Assembly: GCA_963805305.1 (NCBI GenBank)
Contig: CAWDTM010000003.1
Location: 496,001 to 560,000 of the forward strand
Origin: CAVXEH01 sp963805305
GTDB taxonomy: Bacteria; Chloroflexota; Limnocylindria; QHBO01
DNA length: 64,000 nucleotides
Direction: 5' to 3'
The notes beneath the pieces were generated by a model that saw only the letters and a list, made by a program, of their open reading frames with translations, was not told the origin of the DNA and did not search any database. How positions within the stretch are numbered: position 1 is the first letter of the stretch; each line of letters opens with the position of its first letter. The translations under genes and the position numbers were made by a program. Shown here one piece after another: positions 41,828 through 48,479 of this stretch.

Positions 41828-42717
41828 TGGAGACTGACGAGGTGACGGCAACGTCCGGGACCATGGGAATACAGGTGCGCGCACCCGCGGGCGAGCTCGC
41901 GGTGCAGCGCGAGGGAGCAGCAGTCACGACCGACGAGATCACCGCGGCGGCGATCGAGGTGCGCGGCCTGACCGCCTTCTACCGGGAGAAGGTGGCGGTC
42001 CGTGATGTCAGCTTCGCCGCGCGGCAGCGCGCCGTCACCGCGATCATCGGCCCGTCCGGGTCGGGCAAGAGCACCGTCCTCCGCGCCCTCAACCGGATGC
42101 TCGAGGTCGTCCCCGGGGCCCGCATCGAGGGGGACGTGCGCTTCCACGGGGTGGATCTCTACGATCCGGAGATCGACCCGGCGGCGGTCCGCCGCACGAT
42201 CGGGATGGTCTTCCAGCAGCCGAACCCGTTCCCGACGATGTCGATCTACGACAACGTCGCAGCGGCGGCCCGGTTCAACGGGGTGGTGAAGAGCCGCGGC
42301 GAGGCGGATGCCCTCGTGGAGTCATGCCTCGGTCGCGCAGCGCTGTGGGACGAGGTGAAGGACAGCCTCGGCAAGTCCGGCGCCTCGCTCTCAGGTGGCC
42401 AGCAGCAGCGACTCTGCATCGCACGAGCCCTCGCCGTGAACCCCGAGGTGATCCTCATGGATGAGCCGTGCTCGGCCCTGGATCCGATCGCCACCCTCCA
42501 GATCGAGCAGCTCGCTCGCGAGCTTGCCGAGCAGTTCTGCATCGTCATCGTCACGCACAACATGCAGCAGGCGGCGCGCGTCTCGGACGACACGATCTTC
42601 ATGAGCGTCACCGAGGATCGAACGGGCTACGTGGTGGAGACCGGGACGACCGCCGAGATCTTCACGAACCCGAAGAACAAGATCACCGAGGACTACATCA
42701 CGGGACGGTTCGGGTAA
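41824..42717 (+). CDS. pstB: Phosphate ABC transporter ATPase PstB
   Basis: 297 residues. Walker A GPSGSGKST (about 80-88), Q loop FQQPNPFP, signature LSGGQQQR, Walker B VILMDEP and the H loop VTHNMQQ identify a complete ABC ATPase with PstB-specific context. The first 45 residues are an extra N-terminal segment. It drives phosphate import through PstCA. It overlaps pstA by 4 bp and phoU by 1 bp (TAATG). Confidence 0.96.
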   Translation: MMETDEVTATSGTMGIQVRAPAGELAVQREGAAVTTDEITAAAIEVRGLTAFYREKVAVRDVSFAARQRAVTAIIGPSGSGKSTVLRALNRMLEVVPGARIEGDVRFHGVDLYDPEIDPAAVRRTIGMVFQQPNPFPTMSIYDNVAAAARFNGVVKSRGEADALVESCLGRAALWDEVKDSLGKSGASLSGGQQQRLCIARALAVNPEVILMDEPCSALDPIATLQIEQLARELAEQFCIVIVTHNMQQAARVSDDTIFMSVTEDRTGYVVETGTTAEIFTNPKNKITEDYITGRFG

Positions 42718-43445
42718 TGGAGCGCGAGACACCGATCACGGCGTTCCCGGCCCCGGGTCCGGATGCCGCCGGGAGCGATCCACGCCCCTCGCTTCGCCCG
42801 ACCTTCGACGAGGAGCTCGAGTCGCTGCGCGACGACGTCCTGCGCCTGGGTGGCCGGGTCATGGACGCGATCGAGCGGGCAGCGACGGCCCTCGTCGAGC
42901 GCGATGTGGATCTCGCGGACCGGGTCCGCTGGGCGGACGACGAGACGAACGAGCTGCAGCGGCGCGTGAACGCGGAGATCACGACGACCATCGCCACCCA
43001 GGGTCCCATGGCACGCGACGTCCGCATCCTGCTGGGCCTCCACCATGCCGCCGCCGAGCTGGAGCGCATGGGCGACTATGCGGTGAACATCGCCAAGCTG
43101 GCGCAGCAGATGGCAGCGGAGCCGGAGACGGCGGTCTTTCCGCAGATCCCCCGCATGGCCCTGGTCTGCCGCGAGCAGCTCCGCGCCGCGATGCGTGCCC
43201 TCGTCGACATCTCGGAGGAGGAGGCGCGCGCCGTCTGCGAGCGCGATGATGAGATCGACACCCTCTACAACGAGGTGTACGAGGCCGCCATCGCGATGAT
43301 GGAGGCCCACCCCGAGCGGGCCCGGCAGGCCACGCACCAGCTCTTCGCCGCCCACCACCTCGAACGCCTGGGGGACCGGGTCACGAACATCGGCGAGGAC
43401 GTCGTCTACCTGGCAACCGGCCGGGTAGAGGATCTCAACACCTGA
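42717..43445 (+). CDS. phoU: Phosphate regulator PhoU
   Basis: 242 residues, all helical, with two PhoU repeats (GRVMDAIERAATALVERD, LHHAAAELERMGDYAVNIA and HHLERLGDRVTNIGEDVVY). PhoU links the Pst transporter to the sensor kinase and represses the regulon when phosphate is ample. Its start overlaps the pstB stop by 1 bp, and the response regulator follows after 5 bp, a fitting order for that role. Confidence 0.95.
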   Translation: MERETPITAFPAPGPDAAGSDPRPSLRPTFDEELESLRDDVLRLGGRVMDAIERAATALVERDVDLADRVRWADDETNELQRRVNAEITTTIATQGPMARDVRILLGLHHAAAELERMGDYAVNIAKLAQQMAAEPETAVFPQIPRMALVCREQLRAAMRALVDISEEEARAVCERDDEIDTLYNEVYEAAIAMMEAHPERARQATHQLFAAHHLERLGDRVTNIGEDVVYLATGRVEDLNT

Positions 43446-43450
43446 AGGCC

Positions 43451-44161
43451 ATGGCCGCGGTACGACGGAAGATCCTGATCGTCGAGGACGACCGGACCCT
43501 GCGCCAGGCGCTCGCCTTCAACCTGGCCCGCGAGGGGTACGACCTGGTCTCGGCCGGCGACGGTGAGACGGCGCTGGGCATCGCCCGCGCACAGGCCCTG
43601 GACCTGATCCTGCTCGACGTCATGCTCCCGGGCATGAGCGGTATCGAGCTGCTGCGCGTCCTGCGCCGCGAGGGACGCGACACGCCGGTGATCGTCCTGT
43701 CGGCGAAGGGCGACGAGATCGACCGGGTGGTGGGTCTCAAGGTCGGCGCCGACGACTACGTCTCCAAGCCGTTCTCCCGCCCGGAGCTGCTGGCCCGGAT
43801 CGAGGCCGTCCTGCGCCGCAATCGACGCGCGGCCACGGAGAGCGAGGGCGCCGAGACGATCACCCTGGGCACCATCGAGATCGACCGCGAGCGGCGCGAG
43901 CTGCGCATCGCGGGACGATCCGTCCACCTGACGACCAAGGAGTTCGAGCTGCTCGCGTACCTGGCGGATCACCCCGGTCGCATCTTCACCCGCGACCAGC
44001 TGCTCACCCGGATCTGGGGGTATGACTACGTTGGCGACGGCCGGACGGTGGACGTCCACGTCAGCTGGCTGCGTTCGAAGCTCCGCACCGCTGACGGACA
44101 CAACTACTTCCGGACCGTGCGCGGCATCGGCTACGCCTTCGCGCCGCGAGAGGCGGCATGA
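43451..44161 (+). CDS. PhoB/RegX3-type response regulator
   Basis: 236 residues. The receiver domain (7-120) has the acidic pair EDD (12-14 region), the phospho-acceptor Asp in LLDVMLPGMSG and the Lys in SKPF. A winged-helix OmpR output domain (about 135-233) follows. It is the likely activator of pstS and perhaps ppk1 through the GTT repeats at 38503-38543. It overlaps the sensor kinase gene by 4 bp. Confidence 0.94.
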   Translation: MAAVRRKILIVEDDRTLRQALAFNLAREGYDLVSAGDGETALGIARAQALDLILLDVMLPGMSGIELLRVLRREGRDTPVIVLSAKGDEIDRVVGLKVGADDYVSKPFSRPELLARIEAVLRRNRRAATESEGAETITLGTIEIDRERRELRIAGRSVHLTTKEFELLAYLADHPGRIFTRDQLLTRIWGYDYVGDGRTVDVHVSWLRSKLRTADGHNYFRTVRGIGYAFAPREAA

Positions 44162-45285
44162 CGACCTCGCGCACCGAGAGCGATACCCATGGCCAGCCGG
44201 TCAGGGCCGACCTCGCCAACGCCGCGCTCGACACGCTCCTGCGCGGGACGGCATCGGGGTTCCTGATCCTGACCGATGACCGCCTCCGCATCCTGCGGGG
44301 CGGCGCCACGGCCGCCCGCCTCGCCGAACGTCCCAGCGAGGACCTGACCGGCATGAGCCTCATCGCGGCCTTCGGGTCCGCCCCGCTGGACGGGGTCGCC
44401 CGGGAGGCGCTGGAGCGGGGCACCCAGCGACAGGGCGAGGTCCGGCTGGGACACCTGGGGTTGCAGCTCTACCAGGTGGAGGCGATGCCGCTCCACGGGC
44501 AGGGCCTGCTCCTCTTCCTCCACGACGTGACGCGCATCCGTCGCGTCGAGCAGGTTCGGCGCGACTTCATCGCCAACATCAGCCACGAGCTGCGGACGCC
44601 CCTCACCTCCATCAAGCTCATCGCGGAGACCCTGTCCGGTGGGGCCGTCGACGATGTCGAGACGGCCCGTGACTTCGCCGGTCAGGTGGAGCGCGAAGTG
44701 GACCACCTGGCCCAGCTCGTCGACGAGCTCCTGGAGCTTTCCATGATCGAGTCGGGCGAGGTCCAGCTCGAGATCAGGCCCGTCGACCCGGGATCCGTTG
44801 TCACCACGGTCGTGCATCGGCTGCAGCCCATGGCGGAGCGCGGCCGGGTCAGCCTGCTGGCCGCCCCCGAGCCCGATGGGCCTGGCGCCGGAATCCTCGT
44901 CGCGGCGGACGAGGCCCGGCTGGAGCAGGCGCTCGTGAACCTGGTCCACAACGCGGTCAAGTTCAGCCACCCCGAGGGCCAGGTCACGCTGGCCTGGGAG
45001 CCCCGCGCCGGGTACGTGCGCTTCCTCGTCCGCGACAACGGAATCGGTGTTTCGGCCGGCCACCTCGAGCGCATCTTCGAGCGGTTCTACAAGGTCGATC
45101 GATCCCGCGCTCGCGATCCCCAGCAGGCGGACCAGGAGCTGCGGACCGGCAGCGCCGGCCTGGGCCTGGCCATCGTCCGCCACATCGCCGAGGCGCACGC
45201 TGGCGCCGCCGGCGCGGAGAGCGACGAGGGCCATGGCAGCACGTTCTGGATCGACATCCCGGTCGTGCCCGGGGTCGACCGGTGA
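44158..45285 (+). CDS. PhoR/SenX3-like sensor kinase without membrane helices
   Basis: 375 residues. A PAS-like domain (about 25-125) is followed by HisKA with the phospho-accepting His in ISHELRTPLTS (about 141-151). The ATPase domain comes next, with the N box (NLVHNAVKF), DNGIG and GLGLAIV. No transmembrane segment is seen at the N-terminus, unlike most PhoR/SenX3 kinases, so it is probably cytosolic and gets its signal through PhoU/PstB. It completes the pst-phoU-two-component unit. Confidence 0.93.
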   Translation: MTTSRTESDTHGQPVRADLANAALDTLLRGTASGFLILTDDRLRILRGGATAARLAERPSEDLTGMSLIAAFGSAPLDGVAREALERGTQRQGEVRLGHLGLQLYQVEAMPLHGQGLLLFLHDVTRIRRVEQVRRDFIANISHELRTPLTSIKLIAETLSGGAVDDVETARDFAGQVEREVDHLAQLVDELLELSMIESGEVQLEIRPVDPGSVVTTVVHRLQPMAERGRVSLLAAPEPDGPGAGILVAADEARLEQALVNLVHNAVKFSHPEGQVTLAWEPRAGYVRFLVRDNGIGVSAGHLERIFERFYKVDRSRARDPQQADQELRTGSAGLGLAIVRHIAEAHAGAAGAESDEGHGSTFWIDIPVVPGVDR

Positions 45286-45307
45286 TCACCCGCACCAGGT
45301 AGAGAGC

Positions 45308-45502
45308 ATGGGCAAGGGAAAGCGCAAGAATCGTCATGGGCCGGCGGAGGTGCTGGTCGTCGAGGCGGAGGAGTTCCCGACGGCCGTGATCGTCGAGCTC
45401 TGGGGCCGAAACGCCAAGGGCAAGCGCGAGTTCCTCGACAGCCGGCGGTACGACACCGGGGACGACCCCGATGACGGCGAGGCGCCGGGGGATACCGACT
45501 GA
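45308..45502 (+). CDS. Small basic-to-acidic hypothetical protein
   Basis: 64 residues. The N-terminus is very basic (MGKGKRKNRHG), the middle has a short strand pattern (AEVLVVEAEEFPTAVIVELWG) and the tail is acidic (DTGDDPDDGE). An AGAGAG ribosome-binding site precedes the ATG. It follows the sensor kinase by 22 bp and may belong to the phosphate operon. No family recognised. Confidence 0.6.
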   Translation: MGKGKRKNRHGPAEVLVVEAEEFPTAVIVELWGRNAKGKREFLDSRRYDTGDDPDDGEAPGDTD

Positions 45503-45569
45503 GCATCGGTTGAGGCTCATCTCCGGACGCCGTCGCCTGAAGCGCCGCTCCCACGTCATCGCGGTGAAT

Positions 45570-45599
45570 TTGGCGCACCCTCCCCCGAGCCGGTATTCT
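45570..45599 (+). promoter_or_regulatory. Promoter of the MarR-type gene
   Basis: TTGGCG (45570-45575) and TATTCT (45594-45599) are 18 bp apart. The expected transcription start near 45606 lies inside the palindrome at 45601-45629. Confidence 0.55.
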
Positions 45600-45600
45600 T

Positions 45601-45629
45601 GTGCCGTCAACGGGTTCCGTTGACGGCAC
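45601..45629. promoter_or_regulatory. Perfect 13-bp palindrome operator, probably for the MarR regulator
   Basis: GTGCCGTCAACGG and its exact complement flank a central GTT. It covers the presumed transcription start of the MarR-type gene and ends 27 bp before its ATG. MarR proteins bind such palindromes as dimers and commonly repress themselves. Confidence 0.7.
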
Positions 45630-45656
45630 GGCACGCACAGGCGACCAGCGCAACCA

Positions 45657-46124
45657 ATGACATCCGAGCCGCAGCTCCAGACCTCTGCCGGAACGACCGA
45701 CGACGAGCGACTCGCCGCGTGGGGGACGTTCCTGCGTGCCCATGCCCACGTGACGCGTGTCCTCGAGCACGAGCTCCAGGAGGCCAAGGATCTCTCCCTG
45801 GCCGACTACGACGTTCTCTACCAGCTTGCCGCCGCCGAGGGAAACCGCCTGCGGATGAGCGAGCTGGCGGATCGGCTGCTGCTTTCGCGGAGCGGAGCCA
45901 CTCGTCTCGTGGACAGGCTCGAGTCCGCCGGACTCGTGCGCCGGGCCAGCTGCGCCACCGATCGCCGGGGGCTCTGGGCGCATCTGACCGACAGCGGACG
46001 CCAGCGCCTGCGGGACGCCACCCCGACGCACCTGAACGGCGTCTGCGAGCACTTCCTGGACCGGATCCCCGCCCGGGAGCTCGAGCGGCTGCGACGTACC
46101 CTGGAGCGCATCGTCGAGCCCTAG
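45657..46124 (+). CDS. MarR-family transcriptional regulator
   Basis: 155 residues, the usual MarR size. The winged helix is at about 45-110 (LRMSELADRLLLSRSGATRLVDRLESAGLVRR, then the DRRG wing), framed by dimer helices. Targets are unknown, but its own promoter carries a palindrome at the start site. A neighbouring methionine sulfoxide reductase might suggest oxidative or antibiotic stress; that is conjecture. Confidence 0.92.
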   Translation: MTSEPQLQTSAGTTDDERLAAWGTFLRAHAHVTRVLEHELQEAKDLSLADYDVLYQLAAAEGNRLRMSELADRLLLSRSGATRLVDRLESAGLVRRASCATDRRGLWAHLTDSGRQRLRDATPTHLNGVCEHFLDRIPARELERLRRTLERIVEP

Positions 46125-46277
46125 CCCGGGTCCACGCGCGGACCTGGCCGTCCCGGGATTGGTCCGGTTGACCCCCATTTGGGCCGGTGCTACCGTTCGC
46201 CGTCCTATGGACGCCGGCCTCGCACCACCGACCGCTGCGCACGATTCCCCGCGCGCGGCGCGACGAGCCATCTCCCC

Positions 46278-46772
46278 ATGAGCCACCCGGTCACCGAGGA
46301 GCGGCCCCTGGCCCACGGCGACGCGCTCAACCTCGTCCGCCAGGCCATCGCCGAGGCGCCCGGCCCGGACGCCGCCGCGCAGCGCGCCGTGGAGGAGCTC
46401 CACGAGCGGTTCCCGCAGTACGACTGGATCGGGATCTACTGGGTGGACGCCAACGGCACCGATCTCGTCCTGGGACCGTGGATTGGCCCCGAGGCCACGG
46501 AGCACACCCGGATCCCCATCGGGACGGGTATCTGCGGCGCCGCCGCGGCATCGGGCCAGACCGAGATCATCGACGATGTGGCGGCCGATGAGCGGTACCT
46601 CGCCTGCTTCAGCACCACCCGCAGCGAGATCGTGGTCCCCATCCTGGCCGAGGGTCGGGTCGTGGGCGAGATCGACATCGACGGGTCCGACCCGGCCGCC
46701 TTCGACGAGACGGATCGGCTCTTCCTCGAGGAGATCGCCGCGCTCCTGGCACCCCTCCGTCCCCGTCCCTGA
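46278..46772 (+). CDS. msrC: GAF-domain free methionine-(R)-sulfoxide reductase
   Basis: 164 residues forming a single GAF domain. The two active-site cysteines of the fRMsr family are at the expected places: GICGAAAASGQ and DERYLACFSTTRSEIVVP. In the family the second is catalytic and the first resolving. It repairs free oxidised methionine in the cytosol with thioredoxin. The ATG at 46278 fits the family start. The flanking genes are regulatory. Confidence 0.87.
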   Translation: MSHPVTEERPLAHGDALNLVRQAIAEAPGPDAAAQRAVEELHERFPQYDWIGIYWVDANGTDLVLGPWIGPEATEHTRIPIGTGICGAAAASGQTEIIDDVAADERYLACFSTTRSEIVVPILAEGRVVGEIDIDGSDPAAFDETDRLFLEEIAALLAPLRPRP

Positions 46773-46830
46773 CCGGGACGGACGCGACCCGGCCGCCGGC
46801 ACCCGTAACCCCCTCCGTAGGTCCGTGACG

Positions 46831-47430
46831 ATGGCCCGCCGCACAGACCGTCCCCCGGCGACCCCCGGTCGGGGCGGTGCCGATGCGCCGCTGCGCGGGC
46901 GATTCGAGGAGGTCTATGACGCGTACGCCGTGCCCATCTATCGGTTCATCTACGCTCGCGTCGGCAACCGGCCCGACGCGGAGGACCTGACCGCGCAGGT
47001 CTTCATGCGGGCCGTCGAGCAGCTCGACACCGGTCGCGACGAGGGCCAGATCGCGAGCTGGCTGTACCGCGTCAGCCAGAACGCGGTCGCCGACCACTGG
47101 CGCGCCTTCTACCGCCTGCCGCTGGTCGCCGCCGACCAGGTGGCGCCGGGCTGGGAGCCGGTGGATACCAGCCAGCCGATGGTCGCGCCATCAGGGGCGG
47201 GGGCGGAGTCCGCCGCCACGGCCGCGGACGAGCGGGCTCGTCGACGGGTCGAGGCGCTCCTCCACCGCCTGCCGGCGAACTACCGTCGGGTCCTGGAGCT
47301 GCGGTTCATCCAGCGCCTGTCGGTCGCCGAGACCGCCGAGCGAATGGGGATCACGCGCGGCAACGCCAAGGTGCTCCAGTACCGCGCGCTGCGCCGTGCC
47401 GCGGTCCTCGGGGAGGCGAGCGATGGCTGA
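46831..47430 (+). CDS. ECF sigma factor paired with a Rieske anti-sigma fusion
   Basis: 199 residues. Region 2 (about 25-95, AEDLTAQVFMRAVEQL and SWLYRVSQNAVADHWR) and region 4 (about 135-190, LSVAETAERMGITRGNAKVLQYRALR) are complete. The N-terminal 22 residues are an unstructured extension. It overlaps the downstream Rieske protein gene by 8 bp, so the two are translated together and very probably form a sigma/anti-sigma pair. Confidence 0.92.
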   Translation: MARRTDRPPATPGRGGADAPLRGRFEEVYDAYAVPIYRFIYARVGNRPDAEDLTAQVFMRAVEQLDTGRDEGQIASWLYRVSQNAVADHWRAFYRLPLVAADQVAPGWEPVDTSQPMVAPSGAGAESAATAADERARRRVEALLHRLPANYRRVLELRFIQRLSVAETAERMGITRGNAKVLQYRALRRAAVLGEASDG

Positions 47431-48262
47431 CGAACCGCACGACCCGGGCGAGGAGCTCGAGATGGCCGACCGCTTCGACCGCTACCTCGATGCGCTGATC
47501 TCCGGCGGCCGTCCCTCCCCCGAGGACGTGACCCCCGGCGACGAGGCGGAGATGGCACGCACCGCGGCCGAGCTGGCGGCGGCCACCGGTCCCGGCCAGG
47601 ACCCCGACCCCGCCTTCGTGGACCAGCTGCGCCTCCGGATGCGCCAGGCCGATGAGGGCGCCGCGGCGGTACGCGAGCCGCTCCCCCTCCGCCATCCGGT
47701 GCCACTGCCGGCGGCTGACGCGGGCGGCAGACCGGGCATCGGGCGGATCCGGATCACCCGGAGGGCACTGTTGCAGGGCGGGATTGGCGCGGCGGCAGGG
47801 CTGGCCGCGGGCGCCCTGGGCTTCGCCGCCCTGCGCGGACCGACCACATCCTCGAGCGGCGGCCTGGTCGGAGGGTCCTCGCCGCTCGTATCCGGGGAGG
47901 GATTCTGGCAGGCGGTCACCACCACCGCGGACCTGCCGGCCGGCAGTGCCGTGCGGTTCACGACGGCCGCCTTCGACGGGTACGTCGTCAACGACGCGGG
48001 CAAGATCCGGGCGCTCTCATCGGTCTGCACCCACATGGGCTGCACGTTGCACTACCGCCCGGACTGGCAGGACCTCCGCTGCCCCTGCCACGGGGCGAGC
48101 TTCGACCTCACCGGTGCGCTGGCGAACGGCCGTGACCGATGGGGAGCAAATGGCCGGTACGCCGGCGATGCCAGCGCCTACCCCATCGCCCTGCCGCCCC
48201 TCGCGCGACCGAACGTGAAGGTCGACGGGGGAACGGTCTACGTCTGGACCGCCCAGGTCTGA
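47423..48262 (+). CDS. Anti-sigma-like N-terminus fused through a Tat anchor to a Rieske [2Fe-2S] domain
   Basis: 279 residues. Residues 1-112 form a soluble acidic-to-basic segment with FDRYLDALISGG and PDPAFVDQLRLRM, a pattern common in Chloroflexota anti-sigma factors. A twin-Arg motif (ITRRALLQGG, RR at 113-114) and one membrane helix (117-137) follow. Residues about 155-279 are a Rieske domain with CTHMGC (202-207) and CPCHGA (220-225), which bind a 2Fe-2S cluster. The cluster domain would be outside and the sigma-binding part inside. It is coupled to the ECF gene by 8 bp. Confidence 0.82.
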   Translation: MADEPHDPGEELEMADRFDRYLDALISGGRPSPEDVTPGDEAEMARTAAELAAATGPGQDPDPAFVDQLRLRMRQADEGAAAVREPLPLRHPVPLPAADAGGRPGIGRIRITRRALLQGGIGAAAGLAAGALGFAALRGPTTSSSGGLVGGSSPLVSGEGFWQAVTTTADLPAGSAVRFTTAAFDGYVVNDAGKIRALSSVCTHMGCTLHYRPDWQDLRCPCHGASFDLTGALANGRDRWGANGRYAGDASAYPIALPPLARPNVKVDGGTVYVWTAQV

Positions 48263-48266
48263 CGCC

Positions 48267-48476
48267 TCAGCCGCCGGTGATCCACAACAGCAGGTACTGG
48301 ATCACGTAGGGCACCGCGAAGAAAGCAACGATCCCCAGCAGGACCAGCCCGACGTAGATGGCCAGGTGCATGTCCGGGGCTCCCGGCCGCTCCGGCGGCG
48401 GCTCCGTACGGTGCGGCAGGTGGCTCGGCCGCTGCGGGCGCTGATGCTCGTACGGGTGCTGCTTGAGATCCGGCAC
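48267..48476 (-). CDS. Small single-helix membrane protein after transketolase
   Basis: 69 residues from a GTG at 48476. A basic/proline-rich cytoplasmic part (His/Arg/Pro, 1-35) leads to one hydrophobic helix (about 38-64). It starts 3 bp after the transketolase stop, so it is the third gene of the aminotransferase-transketolase unit. Function unknown. Confidence 0.65.
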   Translation of the reverse strand: MPDLKQHPYEHQRPQRPSHLPHRTEPPPERPGAPDMHLAIYVGLVLLGIVAFFAVPYVIQYLLLWITGG

Positions 48477-48479
48477 CGG

